Below are positions 16,751 through 26,364 of a stretch of DNA of 64,000 nt, piece after piece. The stretch is from Shewanella metallivivens (GTDB taxonomy: Bacteria; Pseudomonadota; Gammaproteobacteria; Enterobacterales; Shewanellaceae): the NCBI RefSeq assembly GCF_028750675.1, contig NZ_JAQQPZ010000001.1, positions 537,327 through 601,326 of the forward strand, in the 5' to 3' direction. The notes under the pieces are model-generated. The model had not been told where the DNA came from, ran no database searches, and saw only the letters and a program-made list of their open reading frames with translations. The position numbers and the translations under genes are program-made. Every line of letters begins with the position of its first letter. Within the stretch, counting starts at the first letter, position 1.

Positions 16751-19057
16751 ATGTTAGAAAAACTGGTCAATGGATTTGAATCTCATTTATTCCGCAATCG
16801 GAAGTGGGTCATCATTTCGTTTATTTTTATTACGATTTTTTTAGGCTATCAAGCTAGCCAATTAAAAATGGATGCGGCATTTAGTAAAAATATCCCGCTT
16901 AATCATTCGTACATGAAAACCTACACCAAACACCAAAAAGATTTTGGTGGCGCTAACAGCATTATGGTGGCGGTAGAAGACACGAGTGGTAACATTTTTA
17001 ACCCCGTATTTTTTGATGCACTGAAGAATGTGCACGATCAATTATTTTTTATTCCAGGTGTTGAACGCTCACAAGTTAAATCTCTGTTTTCACCATCAAC
17101 TCGATTTACTGAAGTAGTCGAAGATGGTTTTGCTGGAGGACCTGTCATTCCTGCAGACTTTCGTAATGATGATTACAGTTTGCAGATTGTGCGCGATAAC
17201 ATTGAAAAAGCAGGTATTGTTGGCCGTTTAATTGGCAACGATTACACCTCTGCAATGGTTTCTGCTCAATTAATGGAGTTTGACCCGCAAACGGGCAAAC
17301 CAATTGATACCATTGCGTTTGCTAATCAGTTAGAGCAAGAACTGCGTGGCAAGTTTGAAAACGATAAAATTAAGATTCACATTATTGGCTTTGCGAAAAT
17401 GGCTGGTGATGTAGCAGAAGGTGCGAAAGGCGTACTGCTATTTTTCTTAATCGCGATTGCCATTACAGCTGTCATGGTTTACCTGTTTTCTAAATCCATT
17501 ATGTTAACCATTTTGCCATTAGTCTGTAGTTTAGTTGCCGTGTGTTGGCAGCTTGGTTTGCTGACTGTCGTTGGTTTTGGTTTAGACCCCATGTCTATTT
17601 TGGTGCCATTTTTGGTGTTTGCCATCGGCGTGAGTCATGGGGTACAGATGATTAATGCTGTGCGTCGTCGAGTGCTTGATGGACAAACAACCAAAGCGGC
17701 TTCAGCATCAGCATTTCGCAGTTTATTAGTCCCTGGTGGTGTGGCGTTATTATCTGACACGGTTGGCTTTTTAACCTTACTTGCCATTGATATTGGGATT
17801 ATTCGTGAACTCGCTATTTCAGCGTCGTTGGGTGTGGCGGTGATTATTCTCACTAACCTTGTCTTGTTACCGTTGGTTATTTCATATTTTGAATTACCTA
17901 AAAAACCTGATAATCCACAAAAAACTCAGCAAATTGAAAACCTTTGGCGTTGGCTGTCTAATTTTGCAACACCCAAATATGCCATCATAGTATTAGTTTC
18001 AACGGCAGTACTTTATGGTATCGGATTTCAACAGTCTTCTAAGATGAAAATTGGTGACTTACAGGGTGGGGCACCGGCATTACATCAAGATTCACGTTAT
18101 AACCAAGATACGTTCTTTATTACCGATCATTTCTCAATCACAACGGATGTTATGACTGTGATTGTTGAAGCAACACCTGAGGCCTGTACCTACCATTCAG
18201 TATTAACTCAAATAGATCAATTTGAATGGATGGTGGCTAATACCCCTGGGGTTGAGTCAACTGCGAGCCTAGCGTCGGTGGCTAAAAAAGTGAATGCGGG
18301 CTTTAACGAGGGTAATCCTCGCTGGGAAATCTTACCGCGCACGACCGCTAGTTTAGTGCAAGCTGTAGGGCAAGTGCCAACGACTTCAGGTTTGCTCAAC
18401 GGTAATTGTTCTGTCATGCCTGTGTATTTGTTTTTAAAGGATCACAAAGCAGAAACGATTGAAGTGGTTGTCAAAAAAGTGAAAGCTGTGGCTGAACAAT
18501 TAAACAGTGACAGTCTTCAATTTAAACTGGCTTCTGGTCCTGTCGGCGTTATGGCGGCAACAAATGAAGCGGTAAGTGAAGCACAGCTACCTATGATGCT
18601 TTACGTGTATGGTGCAGTGTTCGTGTTGTGTTTAATTAGTTTTAAATCACTTAAAGCTACCATTGCTGTGATTATCCCTCTGTATGTGGTGTCGACATTA
18701 GCTCAAGCGTTAATGACATTACTTGATATTGGCCTTGCAGTAAGCACGTTACCTGTGATTGCATTAGGTGTAGGGATTGGTGTCGATTACGGCATTTATA
18801 TCTTATCGACAATGTCTAACAAACTGACCAATGGTATGCCTGTGCAGCAAGCATATTTTGAGGCTCTTGTTGAGCGTGGGAGTGCGGTTATTTTTACCGG
18901 GTTAACGTTAGCCATTGGTGTGAGCACTTGGTTTTTCTCCGATCTTAAATTTCAAATGGACATGGGAATTTTGCTCACCTTTATGTTTTTAGTAAATATG
19001 TTAGGGGCAATTATTATTCTGCCCGCACTTTCGGCGATGTTTTGGCGTAAAAAGTAA
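16751..19057 (+). CDS. MMPL/RND superfamily permease
   Basis: This 768-residue inner-membrane transporter has the two-fold RND layout. TM1 (about 20-36) is followed by a large periplasmic loop, five helices around 225-375, a seventh helix near 415, a second loop, and a final five-helix block around 615-760. The GVDYGIYILS segment in the C-terminal half is typical of the MMPL/hydrophobe-exporter branch, as opposed to the longer AcrB-type pumps (about 1,040 residues). No membrane-fusion protein is encoded nearby. Together with DUF1302, DUF1329 and YCF48 genes it forms a recurrent locus, probably moving a hydrophobic molecule through the envelope. A clear terminator follows. Confidence 0.88.
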   Translation: MLEKLVNGFESHLFRNRKWVIISFIFITIFLGYQASQLKMDAAFSKNIPLNHSYMKTYTKHQKDFGGANSIMVAVEDTSGNIFNPVFFDALKNVHDQLFFIPGVERSQVKSLFSPSTRFTEVVEDGFAGGPVIPADFRNDDYSLQIVRDNIEKAGIVGRLIGNDYTSAMVSAQLMEFDPQTGKPIDTIAFANQLEQELRGKFENDKIKIHIIGFAKMAGDVAEGAKGVLLFFLIAIAITAVMVYLFSKSIMLTILPLVCSLVAVCWQLGLLTVVGFGLDPMSILVPFLVFAIGVSHGVQMINAVRRRVLDGQTTKAASASAFRSLLVPGGVALLSDTVGFLTLLAIDIGIIRELAISASLGVAVIILTNLVLLPLVISYFELPKKPDNPQKTQQIENLWRWLSNFATPKYAIIVLVSTAVLYGIGFQQSSKMKIGDLQGGAPALHQDSRYNQDTFFITDHFSITTDVMTVIVEATPEACTYHSVLTQIDQFEWMVANTPGVESTASLASVAKKVNAGFNEGNPRWEILPRTTASLVQAVGQVPTTSGLLNGNCSVMPVYLFLKDHKAETIEVVVKKVKAVAEQLNSDSLQFKLASGPVGVMAATNEAVSEAQLPMMLYVYGAVFVLCLISFKSLKATIAVIIPLYVVSTLAQALMTLLDIGLAVSTLPVIALGVGIGVDYGIYILSTMSNKLTNGMPVQQAYFEALVERGSAVIFTGLTLAIGVSTWFFSDLKFQMDMGILLTFMFLVNMLGAIIILPALSAMFWRKK

Positions 19058-19076
19058 CTAAAACATAGTATTAAAT

Positions 19077-19103
19077 AAAAAAGGGAGCTTAGCTCCCTTT
19101 TTT
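19077..19103 (+). terminator. Rho-independent terminator after the MMPL gene
   Basis: AAAAAAGGGAG-cttag-CTCCCTTTTTT lies 20 bases after the stop codon and closes the four-gene envelope locus. Confidence 0.93.
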
Positions 19104-19383
19104 ATTTTGCATAGTTAGTCTGTACAAACGATTTTATTGTCATTTTAAACGATTTTCTATGCGCGATAAGGATTAAACAGAGGCTGTACCACTAAAATTT
19201 TCCTCGATATAGCAGCAATTTAGTAATAAACTTTGCTGCAGATCTCAAATATGAGTTTCTTTTGTTAAACACAAAACAGTTGTATACGTGATAATTAAAA
19301 TGACTCGGACCGACTGAATCAACAAGCCGAAGCATCCATATAATGATAAGAGCGCTGCCATAGACGCTTAAGGAATCTGCAAC

Positions 19384-22300
19384 ATGGCCTTGAAAGATGC
19401 AATGCCTTCAGTACTACTTGAAAATGTAGTTAACCTAATTCACACCAAAATCCCTCATTCTCAAGCTAAACAAGTTGAGCAATTTGCTCATTGTCTCTAC
19501 GCCCATATGTCAAAAGACGATCTTAATGCTCGTAATGACAGTGACTTATATGGAGCTGTAGTTAGCCTTTGGAATGCGCTTAATAAAACCGCACCGAATG
19601 ACACCCATATTCGCGTGTTTAACCCAAGTCAGGCCAAACATGGTTGGCAGTCAACTCACAGTATTATCGAGATCATTCAACCCGATATGCCTTTTTTAGT
19701 TGATTCATTAACCATGGCGTTAAATAGGATGGGCATCACAGCTCATGTGATGTTACACACCCCACTGGCCGTAAGCCGTGAAAGCAATATTGTTTCTGGC
19801 GTGTCTTTTTTAAATGACGCGACTGAGGACAGTGGCAGTATTGCAGTATTTTTGATTGAAATTGATAAACAAAATAGCGATGCCGACATTAAAACGATAG
19901 AAAAAGAAATACAGTCGGTACTTGCAGATGTTGCCGCGTCGGTTCACGACTGGCAATTAATGACAGACAGATTAACAGATACTATTACACAATTACCTTC
20001 GCGCCCATTTCCAGGTGCAAAAGAAGAATTACAAGAGTCTATTGATTTTTTAAACTATTTAAACGCGCACCATTTCACGTTATTGGGGTACCGTTACTAC
20101 GAGCTTAAACGTGTTGAGGGCGATGTTGAATTAGTGCCTGATCTTGAATCTAGCTTAGGGTTAATGAATCGCTCTAAACACTCACATCCTGAGCGTGGGT
20201 TATTATTATCGTCGTTATCAGATACTGCCCGAAAAGAAGCGCTTAATGATAGCCTACTTGTATTAACCAAAAGCTCTGCTAAAAGCCGTGTTCATCGTCC
20301 GGCTTATGTTGATTACGTGGGTGTTAAACGTTTTGACAAGCAAGGTAATGTGGTTGGTGAAGATCGTTTCATTGGCTTATATGCATCTAATTTATATAAC
20401 CGTAGCCCACGTGAAATTCCACTATTAGGCGAAAAAGTACAACGTATTCTCGACAATTCAGGGTTAACACCACGCTCGCATGATTACAAAGCGTTAATGA
20501 ATATTCTTGAAAACTTACCACGTGATGAGTTAATTCAAGCCAAAGATCATGAACTGGCTGCCATGGCTCATGGTGTTTTAGAAATACAGGACCGTGATAA
20601 ATTAAAATTATTTGTACGTAAAGATGGTTTTGGCCGTTTCTTATCGTGTTTAGTTTATGTTTCAAAAGACCGTTACAACACTAAGCTTCGTCAAGATACC
20701 CAACGCATTTTAGCTCAACACTTCAAAAGTAATGAAGATGTCGAGTTTACAACTTATTTCTCTGAGTCAACCTTGGCTCGGACTCATTACATTATCAAAG
20801 TTGATAATAACAATATGGATGTTGATGTGGCTGCAATTGAAAAAAATCTCATCGAAGCCGCTCGCTCATGGGAAGACAAATTACACACAGCATTGAATAA
20901 TGAAGTGGGTGAGCAAGCTGGTACTGGGTTAACGAAACGCTATTTAAATGCTTTTCCACCAAGTTATAAAGACGACGTACTTCCAAGTTCAGCCGTTGTT
21001 GATATGCAACACTTAGAAGCATTAGATGATGATCATAAATTGGGAATGTTGTTTTATCAGCCGCAAGAATCAGCGTTAAACGACAATAAAGTTCGCTTAA
21101 AATTATTCCATAAAGACGAGCCTATCCATTTGTCTGACGTTTTACCCATGCTTGAAAACTTTGGGCTACGTGTGATTAATGAACGTCCTTATGAAGTGAA
21201 AACGAGCGACGGTGCCACGTTCTGGATTTTGGACTTCTTAATGACAGTTCAAGGTGCTGCCACTGAGAACCTTGCCGACAGTCAAGACCGTTTCCAAACA
21301 GCACTGTTACAAGTGTGGCAAAAGAAACTTGAAGATGATGGCTTTAACCGTATGGTATTGTCGACAGGCCTAAGTGGCCGCGAAGTATCTATCTTGCGTG
21401 CTTATGCCAAGTATATGCGTCAAATCGACGCTACATTCAGTCAGTCATACATTGAAGAAACGTTCAGCCGCTATCCAAAATTAGCTGATTTACTGGTGAA
21501 AATGTTCATCCGTAAATTTAATCCTAAACTCAAAACGCGTACTTTGAGCAAGTTTTTAGAGCAAATAAATATTCAACTTGATGACGTTTCAAGCCTTGAT
21601 GATGACCGTATTATTCGTCGTTACTTAGATTTAATTAACGCAACATTGCGAACCAACTTTTATCAAACTGCCGTAGGCGGGTCAGCGAAAGACTATATTT
21701 CGTTTAAGTTTGCGCCAGGGTTGATCCCTGAAATGCCTAAGCCATTACCTAAATTTGAAATCTTCGTGTATTCACCCCGTGTTGAAGGTGTGCATTTACG
21801 CGGCGGAAAAGTGGCTCGTGGTGGTTTACGTTGGTCAGATCGCCGTGAAGACTTCCGCACTGAAGTATTAGGCCTTGTTAAAGCTCAGCAAGTTAAAAAC
21901 ACCGTGATTGTGCCAGTTGGCGCAAAAGGGGGTTTTGTATGTAAGCAACTCCCTACAGAAGGTGGCCGCGAAGCTTTCTTTACTGAAGGTCAAGAATGTT
22001 ACCGCATTTTTATCCGTGCGTTATTAGACATTTCTGACAACATTATTAACGGTGAAGTGGTTCCTCCTGTCGATGTGGTTCGTCATGATGAAGATGATGC
22101 TTACCTTGTCGTTGCTGCAGACAAAGGTACTGCGACGTTCTCCGACATCGCAAACGCCATTGCGATTGAATACAACTTCTGGTTAGGGGATGCGTTTGCC
22201 TCTGGTGGCAGTAATGGGTATGACCACAAGAAAATGGGTATCACAGCTCGTGGTGCTTGGGAATCAGTAAGACGTCACTTCCGTGAAATTGGTGTTGATT

Positions 22301-24228
22301 GTCAAACCACGCCATTTAGCTGCTTAGCCATTGGTGACATGGCCGGAGACGTATTTGGTAACGGTATGTTGTTATCTGAGCAAACTCAATTGGTTGCTGC
22401 GTTTAACCACATGCATATCTTTATCGATCCCACACCCAATATTGAACAAAGTTATATCGAGCGTCAGCGTTTATTCGCTTTACCTCGTTCAAGCTGGGAA
22501 GACTACAATACCAAACTGATTTCTAAAGGTGGTGGCATATTCTTACGTTCGGCTAAATCAATTAAGCTGACACCAGAAATCAAGCAAATGCTTGCTACTG
22601 ATAAAGACAGCATGAATCCAACTGAACTGATGAAAGAACTGCTGAAAATGCCAGTAGATTTGATTTGGAACGGTGGTATCGGTACTTATGTTAAGTCGAG
22701 TAAAGAAACACATGCTGAAGTTGGCGACCGCGCAAACGATGCATTACGTGTCAACGGTAAAGAAGTGCGTGCCAAAATCATTGGCGAAGGTGGTAACCTA
22801 GGTTGCACACAATTAGGCCGTATTGAATACTGTGCCAATGGCGGACGCATGAACACCGATTTCGTTGATAACGTGGGCGGTGTTGATTGCTCAGACAACG
22901 AAGTGAACATCAAGATTTTCTTGAATGCGTTAGTCGCTGAAGGTGAATTAACCGTTAAACAACGTAACCGTTTACTTGAAGACATGACAGATGAAGTGAG
23001 CGACATTGTTATTCAAGACTGTAAAGACCAAACCCGTACTATTTCGGTTACTCAAGTGCATGGTGTGTCACAGCTTAAAGAGCAAATTCGTTTTATTCAA
23101 TATCTTGAAAAAGACGGTAAATTGGACCGTGCTCTCGAGTTTTTACCGAGTGATGATGATTTAGCTGAACGTTTAGCCAATGGCCGTGCGTTAACTCGTC
23201 CAGAACTGTCAGTATTAGTGGCTTACGCCAAAATGGTACTTAAAGAGCAATTAGTGACCCCAGAAATCACTGAAGATGCATTTTTAAGTAAATTGCTAGT
23301 CGCTTATTTCCCTAAAAAGTTACAAGCGAAATATGCCGATAGAATGACAGCTCATCCACTGCGTGGTGAAATTATCGCGACTTCATTAGCTAATGAATTA
23401 GTGAATGATATGGGCTTTAATTTTGTACAACGTATGCAAGATGAGACCGGTGCAACAGTTGCAGAAGCTGCAATTTGTTATACTATGGCTCGAGAAGTGT
23501 TTGGCCTTGATGAGTTAACCACTTCGATTACAGATTTAAATGGTGTTGTGCCTGCCCATGTGCAAGGTGAAATGTTACACCAATTACGTCGTAATATGCG
23601 TCGAGCATGTCGCTGGTTTATACGTCACCGAAATCGTGCCCATGATATTGAGCAAACTGTTGCATTCTTTAAGCCGGTATTTGAACAGCTTAAAGCCAAC
23701 GTTGAGCAGTATATGATTGAAGCTGAAGTGACTGCCATTTCAGCGGAGATTACTTCACTAACCAACGAAAATGTACCAGAATCGGTTGCTCAAATTGTCG
23801 CAAAAATGAGTACGTTATTCTCTGCGTTGGACATAGCCCAAATTGCACAACTTGAAAACAAAACGCTTGAGTTAGTGTCTGAAACATACTTTAAACTCGG
23901 CGCAAAAGTTGAACTGCATTGGTTCTTAGAACAAATTAGTGCTCAACCGGTAGCGAATCATTGGCAAGCACTTGCTCGTGCAGCATTTAGAGAAGAGTTA
24001 GATTGGCAACAACGTGCGTTAAGTTCAGCTGTATTACGTACGTGTTCCGATACCTGCGATGCAGACAGTGTCATTAATGAATGGATAACACTCAATAAAC
24101 CATTACTGGAGCGTTGGTATCATATGCTTGCTGACTTTAAAGTTTCTCAAAATCATGAATTTGCTAAGTTCTCAGTCGCCCTAAGAGAACTGAACTTACT
24201 GATTTTGCATTGCGAAGGTCAGAAGTAA
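19384..24228 (+). CDS. gdhB: NAD-specific glutamate dehydrogenase, 180-kDa class
   Basis: This 1,614-residue cytoplasmic enzyme oxidatively deaminates glutamate to 2-oxoglutarate with NAD. The length is that of the large GDH-180 class, with a long N-terminal ACT-like regulatory region. The catalytic region near 800-1,200 includes KVARGGLRWSDRREDFRTE, PVGAKGGFVCK and GGSNGYDHKKMGIT. A C-terminal helical domain follows. The ATG is preceded by TTAAGGAATCTGCAAC. The gene is monocistronic: about 280 bases of noncoding DNA precede it and a terminator follows 15 bases after its stop. It is likely a catabolic enzyme for glutamate use as carbon and nitrogen source. The symbol follows Pseudomonas usage and is less certain than the function. 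Confidence 0.93.
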   Translation: MALKDAMPSVLLENVVNLIHTKIPHSQAKQVEQFAHCLYAHMSKDDLNARNDSDLYGAVVSLWNALNKTAPNDTHIRVFNPSQAKHGWQSTHSIIEIIQPDMPFLVDSLTMALNRMGITAHVMLHTPLAVSRESNIVSGVSFLNDATEDSGSIAVFLIEIDKQNSDADIKTIEKEIQSVLADVAASVHDWQLMTDRLTDTITQLPSRPFPGAKEELQESIDFLNYLNAHHFTLLGYRYYELKRVEGDVELVPDLESSLGLMNRSKHSHPERGLLLSSLSDTARKEALNDSLLVLTKSSAKSRVHRPAYVDYVGVKRFDKQGNVVGEDRFIGLYASNLYNRSPREIPLLGEKVQRILDNSGLTPRSHDYKALMNILENLPRDELIQAKDHELAAMAHGVLEIQDRDKLKLFVRKDGFGRFLSCLVYVSKDRYNTKLRQDTQRILAQHFKSNEDVEFTTYFSESTLARTHYIIKVDNNNMDVDVAAIEKNLIEAARSWEDKLHTALNNEVGEQAGTGLTKRYLNAFPPSYKDDVLPSSAVVDMQHLEALDDDHKLGMLFYQPQESALNDNKVRLKLFHKDEPIHLSDVLPMLENFGLRVINERPYEVKTSDGATFWILDFLMTVQGAATENLADSQDRFQTALLQVWQKKLEDDGFNRMVLSTGLSGREVSILRAYAKYMRQIDATFSQSYIEETFSRYPKLADLLVKMFIRKFNPKLKTRTLSKFLEQINIQLDDVSSLDDDRIIRRYLDLINATLRTNFYQTAVGGSAKDYISFKFAPGLIPEMPKPLPKFEIFVYSPRVEGVHLRGGKVARGGLRWSDRREDFRTEVLGLVKAQQVKNTVIVPVGAKGGFVCKQLPTEGGREAFFTEGQECYRIFIRALLDISDNIINGEVVPPVDVVRHDEDDAYLVVAADKGTATFSDIANAIAIEYNFWLGDAFASGGSNGYDHKKMGITARGAWESVRRHFREIGVDCQTTPFSCLAIGDMAGDVFGNGMLLSEQTQLVAAFNHMHIFIDPTPNIEQSYIERQRLFALPRSSWEDYNTKLISKGGGIFLRSAKSIKLTPEIKQMLATDKDSMNPTELMKELLKMPVDLIWNGGIGTYVKSSKETHAEVGDRANDALRVNGKEVRAKIIGEGGNLGCTQLGRIEYCANGGRMNTDFVDNVGGVDCSDNEVNIKIFLNALVAEGELTVKQRNRLLEDMTDEVSDIVIQDCKDQTRTISVTQVHGVSQLKEQIRFIQYLEKDGKLDRALEFLPSDDDLAERLANGRALTRPELSVLVAYAKMVLKEQLVTPEITEDAFLSKLLVAYFPKKLQAKYADRMTAHPLRGEIIATSLANELVNDMGFNFVQRMQDETGATVAEAAICYTMAREVFGLDELTTSITDLNGVVPAHVQGEMLHQLRRNMRRACRWFIRHRNRAHDIEQTVAFFKPVFEQLKANVEQYMIEAEVTAISAEITSLTNENVPESVAQIVAKMSTLFSALDIAQIAQLENKTLELVSETYFKLGAKVELHWFLEQISAQPVANHWQALARAAFREELDWQQRALSSAVLRTCSDTCDADSVINEWITLNKPLLERWYHMLADFKVSQNHEFAKFSVALRELNLLILHCEGQK

Positions 24229-24243
24229 TCTTATAATGTAAAC

Positions 24244-24272
24244 AAGCCCTGGCGATTGCCGGGGCTTTTTTT
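24244..24272 (+). terminator. Rho-independent terminator after the NAD-glutamate dehydrogenase gene
   Basis: AAGCCCTGGC-gatt-GCCGGGGCTT, with one G-T pair, followed by seven T. It ends seven bases before the pyrD ribosome site, so pyrD needs its own promoter or read-through. Confidence 0.9.
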
Positions 24273-24288
24273 AGGTCTAGGAGAAACC

Positions 24289-25308
24289 ATGTTTTACACA
24301 CTCGCACAAAAAGTCATGTTTCAGATGGACCCAGAGCTAGCGCATAATCTCGCTATTGGCAGTTTGAGAATGACCGGAAATACACCATTAAATTGTTTTT
24401 ATCGCCAACATGTTAAATCTGCACCCGTGACATGTATGGGGCTTACATTTCCTAATCCTGTTGGACTTGCTGCAGGTATGGACAAAGATGGCGAGTCGAT
24501 GGATGCTTTTCACGCGATGGGATTTGGCCATATTGAAGTGGGTACTGTCACACCACGTCCACAGCCAGGTAATGACCAACCTCGTTTGTTTAGATTAAAG
24601 CCGGCAAAAGGGATTATCAATCGCATGGGCTTTAATAATAAAGGTGTTGATAATTTAGTGCGTAATCTGATTGCTAAAAAATCAGATATTATGGTGGGTG
24701 TTAATATTGGTAAAAATAAAGACACGCCTGTAGAGCAGGGTAAAGATGATTACCTTATTTGCATGGAAAAAGTGTATCAATACGCCAGTTATATCGCTGT
24801 GAATATTTCATCGCCAAATACCCCAGGTTTACGTGCAATGCAGTACGGTGAATTATTAGATGATTTACTGAGTTCAATCAAACACAAACAAAAAGAATTA
24901 GCCGACAAATACGGTAAGTATGTTCCTGTTGCGTTAAAAATTGCCCCCGATTTAACCGGTGAAGAAATCCAAGCTATTGCAGACTCGTTAATTAATAATC
25001 AATTTGATGGTGTTATCGCAACCAATACCACATTAAATCGTGATGCTGTAACAGGATTATTGCATGCTGAGGAAATGGGCGGCTTAAGTGGTAAACCTTT
25101 GACTGATTTATCGACTGAAGTGATCAAACAATTGTCGATCTGTTTACAGGGTAAGATCCCGATCATTGGTGTAGGTGGGATCAATAGTGCTGCTGATGCA
25201 CTGGCTAAATTCGATGCTGGCTCTACGATGGTGCAGATTTATTCAGGTTTTATTTATCAAGGGCCTAAGTTGATTGATCAGATCGTTAATGCATATTGTG
25301 CAAAATAG
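24289..25308 (+). CDS. pyrD: Dihydroorotate dehydrogenase (quinone), class 2
   Basis: This 339-residue membrane-associated FMN enzyme oxidises dihydroorotate to orotate in pyrimidine synthesis and passes electrons to quinone. The N-terminal helix ([20 protein letters not shown]) marks class 2. [14 protein letters not shown] and [12 protein letters not shown] are diagnostic, and the latter holds Ser175 at the same number as the catalytic base of E. coli PyrD (336 residues). The ATG at 24289 follows AGGAG. Earlier in-frame codons fall inside the preceding terminator. zapC follows in the same direction, an arrangement conserved in E. coli. Confidence 0.96.
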   Translation: MFYTLAQKVMFQMDPELAHNLAIGSLRMTGNTPLNCFYRQHVKSAPVTCMGLTFPNPVGLAAGMDKDGESMDAFHAMGFGHIEVGTVTPRPQPGNDQPRLFRLKPAKGIINRMGFNNKGVDNLVRNLIAKKSDIMVGVNIGKNKDTPVEQGKDDYLICMEKVYQYASYIAVNISSPNTPGLRAMQYGELLDDLLSSIKHKQKELADKYGKYVPVALKIAPDLTGEEIQAIADSLINNQFDGVIATNTTLNRDAVTGLLHAEEMGGLSGKPLTDLSTEVIKQLSICLQGKIPIIGVGGINSAADALAKFDAGSTMVQIYSGFIYQGPKLIDQIVNAYCAK

Positions 25309-25344
25309 CATCTAAACGGCTAAGTTATTGATCAAAAATCATGC

Positions 25345-25374
25345 CGCGATCGAGTTTCTGATCGACCGATCGCG
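25345..25374. repeat. Inverted repeat in the pyrD-zapC interval
   Basis: CGCGATCG and CGATCGCG are exact 8-bp inverted arms separated by 14 bases, 37 bases after the pyrD stop. There is no T run, so it is a weak terminator candidate at best. A TATAAT hexamer at 25396-25401 could be the -10 element of a zapC promoter, but no good -35 is seen. Confidence 0.4.
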
Positions 25375-25479
25375 CTAACACCCTGATACTTATGTTATAA
25401 TTTATAATTAAATTTTGATATTGCGTGAAAATTCATCTATTATGCTCAGGTGTTCATTTTTATTTAGGTGCAGACGGCC

Positions 25480-26013
25480 ATGTTATTAATGCCAAATAAG
25501 GACTGGCATTGGGAATACAATGAGACTTGCAAGCAACTGAGTATTTCATTGGGTTCCGAAATGGAGTTCTTAACCCCATACAAATCAAAAATCCTCATTC
25601 CAGATGCATTAACTGCAACTGAATTCAGCATTGAACACGCAAAATTTTATATTAAAATGCTCGAAACGCTGCCAAAAGTACTGCATATTTCTGATGCGGG
25701 TATTGTTCAAACGGCATTAAATGCCACTGCCGCCCACTTTTTATTACAATCACAAATGCCAAAATCTTGGTTTTTTGATGAAAGTGATGAATGTGTATAT
25801 TGTGAAATCGGTAAACTATTTCAATTAAAGTGCGGTTATTCTAAGGTATTGTCGCTTGTTATTGATAATGGTTTGCAGGCTGCAACTGTGATGATTTTAT
25901 CTCAACAATGCCAGTTATCAGACAGTAAATCATTATCTCAGTTTGATACCATAAAAGTGATGCACAACCGTTTACATCCATTACGTAAAGCCCGGCAAGT
26001 TGTTGCAGCATAG
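25480..26013 (+). CDS. zapC: Cell division protein ZapC
   Basis: The 177-residue cytoplasmic protein matches ZapC, an FtsZ-ring-associated protein that promotes lateral interaction of FtsZ filaments. Support comes from the pyrD-zapC gene order shared with E. coli, the similar length (E. coli 180), and the N-terminal pattern M-x3-P-x3-DWHWEY, which mirrors the E. coli start. Two other starts are possible: a GTG at 25468 and an ATG at 25489. The ATG at 25480 was chosen by alignment and an AGGTG about 11 bases upstream. A strong hairpin terminator follows. Confidence 0.85.
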   Translation: MLLMPNKDWHWEYNETCKQLSISLGSEMEFLTPYKSKILIPDALTATEFSIEHAKFYIKMLETLPKVLHISDAGIVQTALNATAAHFLLQSQMPKSWFFDESDECVYCEIGKLFQLKCGYSKVLSLVIDNGLQAATVMILSQQCQLSDSKSLSQFDTIKVMHNRLHPLRKARQVVAA

Positions 26014-26364
26014 TGGATACATGACGACCACAAGTGTATTTTATGACTCAACTCTACCCTAAAATGCTGAACATAACGTTCAGCATTTTGTTTTCTCTTG
26101 CATAACCACTTCGCTGCATAACACAGTTAGCACTATAATTAATGTGTGACTCGTGTAAGTTTATACTGATTTTATCCCTTTGTGACTATGGTCAATAGAT
26201 GAGAATATGTGATAAAACAAATAAGTTAAATTACAGAAGTAGCTGTATAACATAGAAAATTCTGATATTTAATTGGATAATGTTAACTCTGTACAGGTAT
26301 GTTTTTTTATACGTGTTAATGTTGCATATGTAACTGTTTAACTCTCGTGAGACGCCCTTTAAAT
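26014..26364. other. Intergenic region between zapC and the GGDEF-EAL gene
   Basis: Apart from the zapC terminator at 26061-26096, this AT-rich 351-base interval has no credible gene. A TATAAT hexamer near 26132 might be a -10 element, but I cannot pair it with a -35. The ribosome site of the next gene is poor. Confidence 0.5.
26061..26096 (+). terminator. Rho-independent terminator after zapC
   Basis: A perfect 12-bp stem (AAAATGCTGAAC / GTTCAGCATTTT) with an ATAAC loop, followed by a T-rich tail, 47 bases after the stop codon. Confidence 0.9.

Noticed and set aside
17635..17853. Gene opposite the MMPL permease
   Set aside because: It is a shadow frame within a conserved transporter gene, without start signals.
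25345..25374. pyrD terminator
   Set aside because: The inverted repeat lacks a T run and has a 14-base loop, so I list it only as a repeat.
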